Assembly: GCF_011758645.1 (NCBI RefSeq)
Contig: NZ_JAAMOZ010000001.1
Span: 1,302,001 to 1,366,000 of the forward strand
Source of the DNA: Brooklawnia cerclae
GTDB taxonomy: Bacteria; Actinomycetota; Actinomycetes; Propionibacteriales; Propionibacteriaceae
DNA length: 64,000 bases
Direction of reading: 5' to 3'
Every line of letters starts with the position of its first letter. Position 1 is the first letter of the stretch. The position numbers and the translations under genes were made by a program. Shown here one piece after another: positions 25,001 to 34,995 of the stretch. The notes under the pieces were generated by a model that was not told where the DNA came from, ran no database searches, and saw only the letters and a list, made by a program, of their open reading frames with translations.

Positions 25001-27475
25001 ACCGACTGGAACCACAGTCGTGAGCATCCCCGCTTCGCGGGGGTGAGTTCGTTCGGCGCCGGCGGCTCGAACGCCCATGTCATCCTGCGAACCGCCGACC
25101 AGCCTCGTCCCGCCTCGACCCACCACTCCGACCTCGGCCGCCGCGATCGTGGCAAGCTGCCGTTCCTGTTCACCGCAGCGGATCGGGCGGCCCTGCGCGA
25201 CCTCGTCGGCGCATACCGCAGCCGGCTCTCCGAGTCGGAGGTCGACCTTCCCGTGCTCGCCGCGCGGCTGGCCCAGGGCCGCACCCATCTCGAGGAGCGG
25301 CTCTGCGTCTACGCCGGTGACCAGGCCGAACTGTGTGAGCGCCTCGCCCGGGCGATCGACGGTGAAGCGGCGGAAGGCGTCCTGCACGCCAATGTCCGTG
25401 ATGCTGGCTCGCCCAGGGGCGGACGCTCCGACCCCGCGATGACGCCGCGCGACGCCGAACGCGTCGAGGCCTGGCTGAGCGGCACGGTCGTCGACTGGGG
25501 ACTCGCCGGCGATCGCGTCCCCGCGAGAGACCTGGACCTTCCCCTGTACCCGTTCCAGCACAAGACCTACCGCGTCACCGTGCCGGCCAGCGCCCCGATG
25601 GCACAGCCGCCCAGGCAGGCACGCTCGGCGCACGAACCGTTCGAGCGACTCGACTTCCTGAACGACATTCCCGAGGGTTCCTACGATCGCCGCGACCTCA
25701 CCGAAGCCGTCGTCGTCAAGCAGACCCCCGAACCCGGCGTCGTCGTCCTGACCATGGCCAACACGGCCAACGGCAACCTGATGGACACACCGCTGTACGA
25801 GGGCCTCGCCCGGGTGTTCGACGAGGTGAACCACGACGATTCGGTGAAGGTGGTCGTACTCACCGGGACGGATCGCCTCTTCTGCATGGGTGGGACGATG
25901 GACAGCCTCGACGACATCGCGACGCGTGACACCGCGTGTTCCGATGGCAGCATCTTCTACCTCGGCCTTCCGTCGATCCGCGTCCCCGTGATCACCGCGA
26001 TGACCGGTCACGCCCACGGCGGCGGTCTCACGCTCGGGCTCTCGGGGGACATCCCCATCCTGGCCGAGGAATCGCTCTACGCCGCGTCCTTCATGAACAT
26101 CAACTTCACTCCCGGCATCGGCTCCACCTACTACTTCACCGAGAGATTCGGCCACGCGCTCGCCCACGAGATGCTGTTCAGCGGACGGGACTACTCGGGC
26201 GCGGAGATCAAGGAGATCAACCCCGCCATCCGGGTGCTCCCGAAGGACGAGGTGATGCCGGAGGCGTTGCGCATCGCCCGCGACATCGCCAAGAAATCGC
26301 TGCGTGCCCTCACCATCTTCAAGAAAGCCCAGGCCAGGGCCGTCTTCGAGGAACTCCCGCTCTACATCCGGCGGGAGGACGACATGCAGCAGGAACTCTT
26401 CGACGCCGACCACATCGCCTCAGCCCGGCAGGACATCCGGCGGCTGTTCGGGGCGCGGCCCGAAGCGCGAGAGCCTGGACCGGCGACCGGCATCGTCCTC
26501 GCCGCGCCGTCCGGCCCGGAACCCGCGGCGCACCACGGCCCGGCCACGGCGTCCGAGAAGGTCGCCCTGCGGCCGGTCTCGGGAACACGGGGAGGGACGC
26601 GGGCCGACGACACCCCCGGGGAACGCCGGCCGTCGCCGGTTCGGTTGCGTCCCGCGGCCGATGCCGCGACGAACTCGTCCACGCGTACGCCCGGCGGCGA
26701 TCGGCGCCAGACGCGCCCGCATGCGGACGGGCCGCGAGTCGTCCTCGATGCCGTCGCCGGCCCGACCGGCTCCGACGGACACCCGGCGCCCCCGAAGGAC
26801 CGGGCCGCTCTGGTCAGCGCCGTGGTCGAGGAGCTGGCCGGGGTGCTGAAGGAGGATGCCGACGACCTGGACCTGCGCAGGAGCGTCTCCGAACTCGGTC
26901 TGGACTCCGTGGGCGTCCTCGAACTCGTCCAGCGTCTGAACGCACGGTTCGCGTGTGGGCTGGAGACCGGCGTCATCTATGCCTACCCACGGGCGATCGA
27001 CCTCGCGGAGGGTGTGGCCACCACACTCCTGGAGCGGGCAGGCACCGGCCGTCCGGTCGCCCCACCGGATGAGGGGGCCGAGCCGCGTCCGGCCGCAGGC
27101 CCTCGGCAGGGGAACCTCCGCGAGGAGTTCATCGGCGTCCTGCAGACGATCCTTCGCTTCGGCGACGACGACATCCCCGACCTGAGGCGCAGCTTCAGCG
27201 CACTGGGAGTCGACTCGGTCTCCGGCCTGGAACTGGTCCGGGCGGTCAACCAACGGTTCGGCACGACCGTGCAGGCGAGCGATCTATATGCCTACGGCAG
27301 CGCCCTCGACTTCCTCGCCGACCTCGGGGCCGAGCCGCCGCAGGCGCCCGGAGGGCCGGGTGGGCTGCCCACCGAGGCGTCCGAGCGCCCCACCGGGCTG
27401 CAGGACGTGCTTGAGCGGCTCGGGCAGCAGGAACTCGGTGTCGACGAGGTTCTCGAGATGTTGGAGCAGCGATGA
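22016..27475 (+). CDS. Trans-AT PKS P2: dock-KR-ACP / KS4-ECH2-ACP-ACP
   Basis: 1819 residues. An N-terminal docking segment (MDDRYSQEWILKGVRSGVLE) pairs with the end of P1. The KR (nucleotide motif GGMGSLG near 221, Tyr360) and ACP (Ser506) complete the KS3 module. KS4 (about 598-1025) has Cys772, His907 (THGTGT, Thr for the usual Ala) and His947 (NFGH). A crotonase domain (about 1210-1480) has LTGTDRLFCMGGT and GHAHGGG, which match PksI-type ECH2 decarboxylases rather than ECH1. Two ACPs in tandem (Ser1631 and Ser1734) and a C-terminal docking helix (LQDVLERLGQQELGVDEVLE) follow a low-complexity Pro/Arg-rich linker. This is a complete beta-branch module: the beta-keto chain on the paired ACPs is attacked by HCS/ECH1 in trans, and ECH2 finishes in cis. 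Stop overlaps P3 start (ATGA). Confidence 0.95.
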   Translation: MDDRYSQEWILKGVRSGVLEPERASELLRHHTYASASLGRLTRVFEPRVAHPKTRDEIVRFALRGVPADSWPAALAGEAQRIGRVPDALVVDAAGADAPADPGRIYQGLRELVRTWLDRSARGDRLRLVYVADEASEPVTDAVAALFWSLNEEEHAVWATVLTGDVTPDDVAAASHEVGPVEACRHHGQGVISVPRTHVGPLEITVATAPVRHEGTYLLTGGMGSLGFSLARHLARAYAARLVILGTRPIGDVHERIEALRELGGDPTYVSLDLGGASASGALAALLAGLSRLDGVVHCAGTTRDSLLRFKTDADAAAVIAPKVDGIGLLDEATARFDLDFFVAYSSISGLLGNAGQTDYAFANAYMDAFLRRRRTAVRTGERSGASVSIAWPYWEEGGISIPRESLDRLTASTGIGPMPTWLGVAMFEAALGIGDPLFAPVLADSSTWTSPASGAVTPAREPATTGDQVRVRFVDHLIRTFAEVYEIPRESLRPDADLRSYGLDSVLIGRLANRLVSVIPQLPASVFFDCSTIDQIADSLLERFAGRIREYFAEPEPVPPAPPRSQDAPDDHGEQSDRDTATVRSSPVRIASAEPMRIAIVGYAARMAQADSAEEIWQALAAGADRVTSFPDDRRAVFADAASAGFALPGVSEADWKQPGSYLDDPWGFDAGFFGMSAREARSMDPQERLALESAWHAFEDAGITPEAARESTAGAVGVFAAMTNSTHQQLGVHGINADSYLPQSYGWSLANRISSVFDLHGPSQTVDTACSSSLYALAQACESLRRHECGMAVVTASNLYLHPHKFAMLRERGMLSASGRCRTFSAAADGFVPAEAVGTLVLKPLADAERDGDEVRGIVWSWALNHDGLTHGYTVPSPRAQAEVIGRALAEGGLDASEVTYVETHGTGTSLGDPIEVDGLVQVFGDALTRATPLGIGSVKSNFGHAEAAAGLVSIVKVLKQMEHGRLAPSIHATTKNPRIRIDGTPLFVVESLTDWNHSREHPRFAGVSSFGAGGSNAHVILRTADQPRPASTHHSDLGRRDRGKLPFLFTAADRAALRDLVGAYRSRLSESEVDLPVLAARLAQGRTHLEERLCVYAGDQAELCERLARAIDGEAAEGVLHANVRDAGSPRGGRSDPAMTPRDAERVEAWLSGTVVDWGLAGDRVPARDLDLPLYPFQHKTYRVTVPASAPMAQPPRQARSAHEPFERLDFLNDIPEGSYDRRDLTEAVVVKQTPEPGVVVLTMANTANGNLMDTPLYEGLARVFDEVNHDDSVKVVVLTGTDRLFCMGGTMDSLDDIATRDTACSDGSIFYLGLPSIRVPVITAMTGHAHGGGLTLGLSGDIPILAEESLYAASFMNINFTPGIGSTYYFTERFGHALAHEMLFSGRDYSGAEIKEINPAIRVLPKDEVMPEALRIARDIAKKSLRALTIFKKAQARAVFEELPLYIRREDDMQQELFDADHIASARQDIRRLFGARPEAREPGPATGIVLAAPSGPEPAAHHGPATASEKVALRPVSGTRGGTRADDTPGERRPSPVRLRPAADAATNSSTRTPGGDRRQTRPHADGPRVVLDAVAGPTGSDGHPAPPKDRAALVSAVVEELAGVLKEDADDLDLRRSVSELGLDSVGVLELVQRLNARFACGLETGVIYAYPRAIDLAEGVATTLLERAGTGRPVAPPDEGAEPRPAAGPRQGNLREEFIGVLQTILRFGDDDIPDLRRSFSALGVDSVSGLELVRAVNQRFGTTVQASDLYAYGSALDFLADLGAEPPQAPGGPGGLPTEASERPTGLQDVLERLGQQELGVDEVLEMLEQR

Positions 27476-30400
27476 CGCAGGCACTGACCCGTTCGATACT
27501 CGAACACATCCGGTCGGGCAGGCTCGACGCCGCACTCGGCGCGGAACTGCTGGGCGTCCTGAAGGAGCAGGCCCGTCAGGATCGTCCCGGGACGCCCGAA
27601 GAGCCTTCCGCCGCTTGCCGGGGCGACGAACCGATCGCCGTCGTCGGGATGTCCGGCAGCTTCCCGGACGCACCCGACGTCGAGACGCTGTGGGACAACC
27701 TCGTCGCCCACCGCGACATGGTGCGCGAGGTCGAGGAGATCCGCTGGAAGACCGGCGACCACTACTCCGCCGACCCCAACGAGCCGAACGCGACCGACTG
27801 CAAGTGGCAGGGCATGGTCACCGACGTCGACGCCTTCGACCCGCTGTTCTTCTCGCTGTCGCCCAGGGAAGCGCGATACATGGATCCGCAGCAGCGGTTG
27901 CTGATCCAGGAGAGCTGGCGGGCCGTCGAGGACGCGGGCTACACACCTGAGAAGCTGAGCGAGGGAACCTGCGGTGTGTTCGTCGGCGTGACGCACGGCG
28001 ACTACGACTTCCGGACGCAGGCCGCCGGCCTCGACCTGGGCGCGCAGGCCATGACCGGCACGCTCATCTCGATGCTCGCCGCGCGGGTCTCGTACCACAT
28101 GAACCTCACGGGCCCGAACCTCTCGATCGACACGGCCTGTTCGTCCTCGCTCGTCGCGGTCTGCCAGGCAGCACAGGCGCTGCGGGAGGGATCGTGCGAC
28201 GCGGCGCTCGCCGGAGGCGTCTCCGTCCTGACGACGCCTCGCCTGTTCGTGATGGCCGGCAAGGGCGGCATGCTCTCGCGGACGGGCCGTTGCCGCACCT
28301 TCGACGAGAGCGCCGACGGCTTCGTCCCTTCCGACGCGGTGGGCGTGGTGCTCCTCAAACGGCTCAGTGACGCCGAACGTGACCACGACCATGTCTACGG
28401 CGTCATCGAGGCGTTCGGGATCAACCACGACGGGCGCACGAACGGCATGACCGCACCGAGCCCGGTGTCCCAGTACGAGCTGATCAGCGGCATCTACGAA
28501 CGGGACGGGATCGACCCTCGCACCATCTCCTACGTCGAGGCCCACGGCACGGGAACCCGCCTGGGCGATCCGATCGAGGTCAGCGCGCTCACGAAGGCGT
28601 TCCGCCGCTACACCGGCGACAGACAGTTCTGCCGCATCGGCTCGGTGAAGTCGAACGTCGGCCACGCGCTCGGCGCCTCGGGCATCGTGTCGCTCATCAA
28701 GGTGATGTGCTGCCTGAACCAGCGGATGCTCCCGGGCAACCTGCACTACGAGACACCGAACAGGCAGATCGACTTCTCGCAGACCCCGTTCGAGGTGTGT
28801 GCCGAGAACGTGCCGTGGGAGCCGGGCCCCGACAGGCCCCGGAGGGCGGCGATCAGCTCGTTCGGCCTGAGCGGGACGAACGCGCACATGGTCGTCAGGG
28901 AATACCTTCCACCGGCCGGGACCGTGTCCGGTCGCTCGCGGCAGCCTTCCAGTGAGCTGGTGACCGTGAGCGCCCAGAGCACGATCGCGCTGCGGGACAA
29001 CATCGCCGGGCTGGTGCGCTGGCTTGAGGAGCATCCGGACGCGGACTGGGCCGACGTCGTCCTCACGCTCGGCGACGGCCGGCAGGCGATGGACCACAGG
29101 ATCTGCGTCGTGGCCTCCTCGGTGGAAGAGCTGCGCCGGGCGTTGTCGGCGTATGACGACCAGGCGGCCGTCGACGCGCACGCGACCTCGGTTCAGGCCG
29201 GCCTGCTGGGTGGCTGGGACGCCGACGACCGGCTGCGCGAGGTGGTGGACGCGCTCCGGGACGCGGATGGGACGCAGCGTGAACGGCTCATGCGGCAGCT
29301 GCGCGACCGCGTGCTCGCCGGGTACGACCCGCCTGAGTATGCCGCGATCCATCCGGAGGGTCAGGCGAGCCCCCGGCGCCTCGCGATGCCGACCTACCGG
29401 TTCGTCGGCGAGCGGTACTGGATCGACACCGTCCCCGCCCGTGGCGCCGGCGACGCGTCCTCACGCGTCCGCATCGAGATCCCTCGTAGGGCGAGCTACC
29501 TCGACGACCACAAATTCGCGGGCGCCGCGGTGGTCCCCGGGGCTCGGTGGCTCGACCTCATCGATCAGCACCTCACCGATCGGCGTGCTGCCCCGGATGC
29601 CGGGGTGCGCGTGCTGCGCGACGTGCACTGGGCGAGCCTCGCGGGCCCGGCGGAGACCCTCGAGTTGTCCTGCCGGGAAGAGGGGCGAGAGCACGCGATC
29701 GAGGTCACTGGGGCGGGCGGGACAGTCGTGGTCTCGGCCCGACAGGCTGAGCCGGACGCCCAGGACGCCTCGGCCTTCCGGGCCGACAGGATGGACACAC
29801 GCCTGTTCGACGACGCGGACGCGCTGAGGATCGAGGGGCCGGCGCTCTACGAGCACTTCCTGGCGACCGGCATGGCCTACGGCCCGACTTTCCAGGGCAT
29901 CACGTCGATCGACGTCCATGATTCCCACGCCGTCGCGCACCTGGACGTGCCCGGTGTGGCCGATCTGGAGCCCAGCTGCGTCCTGCTGCCGCATGCGCTC
30001 GATGCCGTCCTCCAGACCGTCGCGGCTTTCAAGTTCACGGACGCTGACGACCCGGATGCCTGGTACCTGCCCCATTCGGTGGGCGAGATCGTGTACACCG
30101 ACGCGTTCGGTGACCTGGCGACCGCCGTGGTACGCAAGCCGGACCGTGAGGTGGACGGGACCCTCCGGAGTTTCGACATCGGTGTCTTCGACGCATCCGG
30201 TGCGCCCGTCGCGCGGATCGTGGACTATCGCGTCGAGAAGATCCGTCGAACCGCGCAGCAGTACTCCGGGCAGGAAACCGACGGCGACGGGCTCGTCTTC
30301 CTCACCCCGGCCTTCGTCGACGGCACACAGGCAGCGACAGCCCCGGCGGGGCCCTCGGCCCAGGTCACGGTCCCGTGGCCGATCGACATCGACGACACGG

Positions 30401-33400
30401 TCCGGGAGGTGTCCTGCCTCGACCCCGGCGTCCGCGCCGACGTGGTGATCAGGCTTCCGGACCCGGGCGACGCCGCTGCGGGAGCGTCCGCACACGACGA
30501 CCTGATCAGGCCGGTGTTCGAGCTCGTCGCGGCGCTCGTGAAACGCACACGGGACCTCACCGTCAGGATGCTGCTGGCGGTTCCGGACAGCTACGAGAAG
30601 GCCGCGCCGGCGTTCCACGCCTTCGAGGGGCTTGCTCGGTCCGTGCGTCACGAGGAACCCCGGATGACGATCACGACCCTCTACTGCGGTCGCGGCGCCG
30701 AGGCCCTCGACGTCGCGGTCGCGATGGAGTCGGAAGCCGACGACGCGGCCCTGACGGTGTGCCACGCCGGCGGGCGGCAGATCTGGACCCTCGAGCGCGT
30801 CGACCTCGCCCCGATCGACCGGCTGCCGTCGAACGTCCGCGAGGACGGGGTCTTCCTCATCACCGGCGGGCTCGGTGGTCTGGGAATGCTGCTCGCCACC
30901 GATCTGCTCGACCGGGGAACCCCGACGATCGTGCTGGCCGGGCGCTCCGAGCCGGACGAGGCGAAGCTCGCGCGGGTCCGCTCGCATGCCACGGGCGCGG
31001 GCCGGGTCGACTACCTCCGCTGTGACGTCGGCGACGCGGAGGCCTGCGATCGACTCGTCGTCGACATCGTCGCCTCCTTCGGACGGCTCGACGGAGTCTT
31101 CTACTGTGCGGGTGCGATCCGCGACGCGTACCTCACGTTCAAGCCGTGGAGCGAGGCACGCGACACCCTCGCGGTGAAGTCCGTCGGCCTGGCGAACATC
31201 GACCGCGCCACCGCCGGCCTGCCCCTCTCGTTCTTCGTGGGCTACTCGTCGATCGGTTCACTGCTGGGCAACGTCGGGCAGACGGACTACGCCATGGCGA
31301 ACGCCTACATGGACGCCTACCTGCGGGCGCGTGCCGAGCGGGTGAGGCTCGGCGAGGCGTCGGGCAGGTCCCTGTCGGTGAACTGGCCGCTGTGGTCCGA
31401 CGGCGGCATGAGGCCCGACGACGCCTCGCTCGCGGTCATGTACGACTCGTTCGGTCTCGGGGCGCTGTCGTCCAGGGACGGGTTGGGAAGCCTGTACGCG
31501 CTGCTGGAGTCGGATCTCTCGCAGTGCGCCGTGCTGGCCGGCGATCCCGGCAGGCTCGCGACGCGGTTCGTCGACACGGCCACCTGGGCATCCCACGACC
31601 GGGTGCGCCGGCCGGACGACAACGATCCCGCGCGGGGAGGGCGGGACGACCGCGACGGCCGCTTCGACCGCGACGCGAGCCGCCTGATCCGCGGCATCAT
31701 CGCCCGCGGGCTCGAGATCGAACCGGACAGGATCGTGGGCGACCGGCCCTTCGAGCACTACGGCCTCGACTCGGTCATGATCGTGACGATCAACGCCCTT
31801 CTCGACGAGGCGTTCCCCAAGCTGTCGAAGACGCTGCTCTACGAGTACCAGAACCTCGACGACCTCACGGGCTACTTCCTCGCTCATCGGGCCGACGACC
31901 TCGAACGACTCCTCGGCGCCCGGGCTGACCCGCGCGATGACCAGGACCGGCGGCCTCGCGGCGATGGCCTTGAGGCGTTGTCCGGACGCTCGGGAGGGGC
32001 CGAGCCTGCCGGGGATTCCGTCGAAGCGGACGACCCGATCGCCGTCGTCGGCATGAGCGGGCGGTTCCCGCAGGCGAACTCGGTGGGGGAGTTCTGGGAG
32101 AACCTGACACAGGGCAGGGACTGCATCGTCCCGATCCCACCGGATCGATGGGATCACGAACGCGGATACTTCGATCCCGACGGCGTCGGGACGGGCACCT
32201 ACGCCTCCCGGTGGGGTGGCTTCATCGACGGGATCCGCGACTGCGACCCGCTGATGTTCGGGATGTCGCCACGGGACGCCGAGAACACCGATCCGCAGGA
32301 GCGGATCTTCCTGCAGACGTGCTGGGAGACGCTGCAGGATGCCGGGTACGGCAGGGAATCGGTCCGGCGCACCCGCACCGGTGTCTTCGTCGGCGTGATG
32401 TACAACCACTACCAGTTGTTCGGTGCCCAGGAGAGCAGCCACGGTGTGCCCGTGGCCCTGAACTCGGACAGCGCCTCGATCGCCAACCGGGTGTCGTACA
32501 CCTTCGACCTCTCCGGGCCGAGCCTCGCCCTGGACTCCATGTGCTCCTCGTCGATCAGTTCGATCCACCTCGCCTGCCAGGCCATCAGGGACGGCGATTG
32601 CGACATGGCGCTCGCCGGCGGCGTCAACACCACGCTCCACGAGAACAAGTACCAGCTCCTGGGAAGCGGCAACTTCCTGTCGTCGGACGGACGGTGCCGC
32701 AGCTACGGGGAGGGCGGCGACGGCTATGTGCCCGGCGAGGGCGTCGGCTGCGTCCTCCTCAAGCCCCTGAGCAGGGCCAGGGCGGACGGCGATCACGTCT
32801 ACGCCCTCGTCCGGGGATCGGCCCTCAACCACGGCGGCAAGACGAACGGTTACACCGTGCCGAACCCGATCGCGCAGGCCGCGGTGGTGGCCGAGGCGAT
32901 GGACAGGTCGGGCCTGGTCTTCGACGATCTCTCCTATGTCGAGGGCCACGGCACCGGCACCGCACTGGGCGATCCCATCGAGATCTCCGGCCTGACGCGT
33001 GCGCTCGGCGAGCATCGCGCGGGTGGCCCCTGCCCGCTCGGATCGGTCAAGTCCAACATCGGTCACCTCGAGTCCGCCGCGGGAATCGTCTCGCTCATCA
33101 AGGTCCTCCTCATGATGCGGCACCGCTCGTACGTCCCCTCGCTGCACAGCTCCCAGCTCAATGCCAACATCGACTTCGACGCCGCACCGTTCGAGGTCGT
33201 CCAGCGCGTCGCCCCCTGGGAGGCGGACGGAAACCGGGGGCGGCGGCGGGCGCTCGTCACGGGCTTCGGCGCGGGCGGGTCCAACGGGGCGCTGGTCGTC
33301 GAGGAGGGTGAGGAGGAGGTCCGGCGCCTTGAGCCGCGCCAGGCGCAGCAGGCATACCTGTTCCTGCTGAGTGCCCGCACGGTTGCCGCTCTCGACGCGT

Positions 33401-34971
33401 ACGTCGCCGATCTCCGCGTCCACGTGGACGAACTCGGACAGGGCCTCGTGGACGAGGAGGGATCGGCTCGCGAGCGGGCGCTGCTGCTCGCCCTGCAGCG
33501 CACCCTGATGGTCGGGAGGGACTCGTTCATGTACCGCCTGCTGATCGAGGCCGGGAGCCTCTCCGAGCTCGCCGGGAGGCTGTCGCGGATCAGCCGTGAC
33601 GGACTGGCCTCGGGGGAGACCGACGGATCCTGGACGTTCCGGGAGACCGGCGCCTCGGGCAGGCCCGTGCCGCAGGCCGAGGCCGACGCCTACCGGGAGG
33701 AACTCGGACGAGGAGATCTCGCCCGTCTCGGTATGCGGTGGGTGACGGGTCACGCGGTGGCGTGGGGCGAGCTTCCCGCACGCTTCGGCGCCGCGGGCAG
33801 GTTGAGCGGCGTGCCCTGGCCACGGCCGAACCTCAAGCCGTACTGGTACGACACGCATCTCGACCGCTCCGCACGGCCCGAGATCTCTGCGCGGCGACCG
33901 GATTTGCCGTCTCCTGCCGCGGTAGGGCGAGGCGGGCGATCCGATGCGCCGCGTCCCGCGCGCGGCGGCACGCCGGGGACGCTCCGCTCGCGGAGCCAGG
34001 AGATCCTCGAATCGCTGACCATGGTGATGCGTGAGCTGGCAGCCGCGGGTCCGCGTCCCGAAGTGAGGCTCGAGATCGACGAGGAGGGCGTCGCGGTCGT
34101 CACCATGGACCAGCCCGAGCACAACAACTCGTTCACCCCCGAGTTGATCGAGGCGCTCATGGTCGCCTTCTGGCACATCTGGGAGGACGATCGCGTCAAG
34201 GCCGTCGTCCTCACCGGAACCGAGCGCGTGTTCAGCATGGGAGGCACCAAGGACCAGCTCATCGCGATCTCGCGTCAGGAGATCTCGTTCACCGACGCGC
34301 CCTTCCTGTACGCCGGGCTGCTCCTCACGAAAGTGCCGGTCGTCACGGCGATCCGGGGGCACGCGAGCGGCGGCGGATTCATGCTGGGCCTGTTCGGCGA
34401 CATCGTCGTGCTCTGTGACCAGGGCATCTACACCTCCCCGTTCACGAAGTACGGCTTCACACCCGGCATGGGGGCGACGTACATCCTTCAGCGCAAGCTC
34501 GGGAGGAATCTCGCACTGGAGATGATGATGACCGCGCGCTCCTATACCGGTGCCGAGCTCGGAGCCCGCGGCGCGGGTGTGAAGGTGCACGCACCGGAAG
34601 GGCTCCTCGACGAGGCCGTGGCGATCGCTCGCACCATCGCGTCGCATCCGCGCGAGACCTCGGTCGAGCTCAAGGCGCACATGCTCGGGACGGACCTGGA
34701 AGACCTCCTCGCCACCATCGAGCAGGAGGACGCCATGCACGAGCGGACGTTCGTGGCGGACAACGTCGACGAGAACATCGCCGCCTACTACATCAGCGAC
34801 GACCGCAAGTCACGCCCGCCCGACGCGTCGCACCCGAGTGTGTCCCACGTGTCCCACGCGGACGATGCGGACGCCTCGGACGTCGACACCGCGTTTCTCG
34901 AAGACCTGCTCGAGATGGTCGAGCAGGGGACCCTCACCCCCGAGCAAGCCCTGTTCCTGGACGAGAACTGA
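27472..34971 (+). CDS. Trans-AT PKS P3: dock-KS5-DH-KR-ACP / KS6-ECH2
   Basis: 2499 residues. After a docking segment comes KS5 (about 50-480, Cys223 in DTACSSS), which receives the beta-branched chain from P2. DH3 has His680 (HKFAGAAVVPG) and Asp844; KR3 has the ITGGLGGLG motif near 1130 and Tyr1273 with the YxxxN pattern; ACP3 has Ser1434 (HYGLDSVMI). KS6 (about 1520-1950) has Cys1691 in DSMCSSS, His1826 in EGHGTGT, and an altered end motif GGSNGALVVEE where NAH is usual. A second ECH2-type domain (about 2185-2440) contains LTGTERVFSMGGT (Met2256), GHASGGGFMLGLFGDIV and KYGFTPGMGAT, very close to PksI. The protein ends with a docking helix (FLEDLLEMVEQGTLTPEQAL), so the carrier domains for this second branch are on P4, 24 nt downstream. 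Confidence 0.95.
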   Translation: MTQALTRSILEHIRSGRLDAALGAELLGVLKEQARQDRPGTPEEPSAACRGDEPIAVVGMSGSFPDAPDVETLWDNLVAHRDMVREVEEIRWKTGDHYSADPNEPNATDCKWQGMVTDVDAFDPLFFSLSPREARYMDPQQRLLIQESWRAVEDAGYTPEKLSEGTCGVFVGVTHGDYDFRTQAAGLDLGAQAMTGTLISMLAARVSYHMNLTGPNLSIDTACSSSLVAVCQAAQALREGSCDAALAGGVSVLTTPRLFVMAGKGGMLSRTGRCRTFDESADGFVPSDAVGVVLLKRLSDAERDHDHVYGVIEAFGINHDGRTNGMTAPSPVSQYELISGIYERDGIDPRTISYVEAHGTGTRLGDPIEVSALTKAFRRYTGDRQFCRIGSVKSNVGHALGASGIVSLIKVMCCLNQRMLPGNLHYETPNRQIDFSQTPFEVCAENVPWEPGPDRPRRAAISSFGLSGTNAHMVVREYLPPAGTVSGRSRQPSSELVTVSAQSTIALRDNIAGLVRWLEEHPDADWADVVLTLGDGRQAMDHRICVVASSVEELRRALSAYDDQAAVDAHATSVQAGLLGGWDADDRLREVVDALRDADGTQRERLMRQLRDRVLAGYDPPEYAAIHPEGQASPRRLAMPTYRFVGERYWIDTVPARGAGDASSRVRIEIPRRASYLDDHKFAGAAVVPGARWLDLIDQHLTDRRAAPDAGVRVLRDVHWASLAGPAETLELSCREEGREHAIEVTGAGGTVVVSARQAEPDAQDASAFRADRMDTRLFDDADALRIEGPALYEHFLATGMAYGPTFQGITSIDVHDSHAVAHLDVPGVADLEPSCVLLPHALDAVLQTVAAFKFTDADDPDAWYLPHSVGEIVYTDAFGDLATAVVRKPDREVDGTLRSFDIGVFDASGAPVARIVDYRVEKIRRTAQQYSGQETDGDGLVFLTPAFVDGTQAATAPAGPSAQVTVPWPIDIDDTVREVSCLDPGVRADVVIRLPDPGDAAAGASAHDDLIRPVFELVAALVKRTRDLTVRMLLAVPDSYEKAAPAFHAFEGLARSVRHEEPRMTITTLYCGRGAEALDVAVAMESEADDAALTVCHAGGRQIWTLERVDLAPIDRLPSNVREDGVFLITGGLGGLGMLLATDLLDRGTPTIVLAGRSEPDEAKLARVRSHATGAGRVDYLRCDVGDAEACDRLVVDIVASFGRLDGVFYCAGAIRDAYLTFKPWSEARDTLAVKSVGLANIDRATAGLPLSFFVGYSSIGSLLGNVGQTDYAMANAYMDAYLRARAERVRLGEASGRSLSVNWPLWSDGGMRPDDASLAVMYDSFGLGALSSRDGLGSLYALLESDLSQCAVLAGDPGRLATRFVDTATWASHDRVRRPDDNDPARGGRDDRDGRFDRDASRLIRGIIARGLEIEPDRIVGDRPFEHYGLDSVMIVTINALLDEAFPKLSKTLLYEYQNLDDLTGYFLAHRADDLERLLGARADPRDDQDRRPRGDGLEALSGRSGGAEPAGDSVEADDPIAVVGMSGRFPQANSVGEFWENLTQGRDCIVPIPPDRWDHERGYFDPDGVGTGTYASRWGGFIDGIRDCDPLMFGMSPRDAENTDPQERIFLQTCWETLQDAGYGRESVRRTRTGVFVGVMYNHYQLFGAQESSHGVPVALNSDSASIANRVSYTFDLSGPSLALDSMCSSSISSIHLACQAIRDGDCDMALAGGVNTTLHENKYQLLGSGNFLSSDGRCRSYGEGGDGYVPGEGVGCVLLKPLSRARADGDHVYALVRGSALNHGGKTNGYTVPNPIAQAAVVAEAMDRSGLVFDDLSYVEGHGTGTALGDPIEISGLTRALGEHRAGGPCPLGSVKSNIGHLESAAGIVSLIKVLLMMRHRSYVPSLHSSQLNANIDFDAAPFEVVQRVAPWEADGNRGRRRALVTGFGAGGSNGALVVEEGEEEVRRLEPRQAQQAYLFLLSARTVAALDAYVADLRVHVDELGQGLVDEEGSARERALLLALQRTLMVGRDSFMYRLLIEAGSLSELAGRLSRISRDGLASGETDGSWTFRETGASGRPVPQAEADAYREELGRGDLARLGMRWVTGHAVAWGELPARFGAAGRLSGVPWPRPNLKPYWYDTHLDRSARPEISARRPDLPSPAAVGRGGRSDAPRPARGGTPGTLRSRSQEILESLTMVMRELAAAGPRPEVRLEIDEEGVAVVTMDQPEHNNSFTPELIEALMVAFWHIWEDDRVKAVVLTGTERVFSMGGTKDQLIAISRQEISFTDAPFLYAGLLLTKVPVVTAIRGHASGGGFMLGLFGDIVVLCDQGIYTSPFTKYGFTPGMGATYILQRKLGRNLALEMMMTARSYTGAELGARGAGVKVHAPEGLLDEAVAIARTIASHPRETSVELKAHMLGTDLEDLLATIEQEDAMHERTFVADNVDENIAAYYISDDRKSRPPDASHPSVSHVSHADDADASDVDTAFLEDLLEMVEQGTLTPEQALFLDEN

Positions 34972-34995
34972 GCGGATCGAAGAAAGGTCGGTGAC

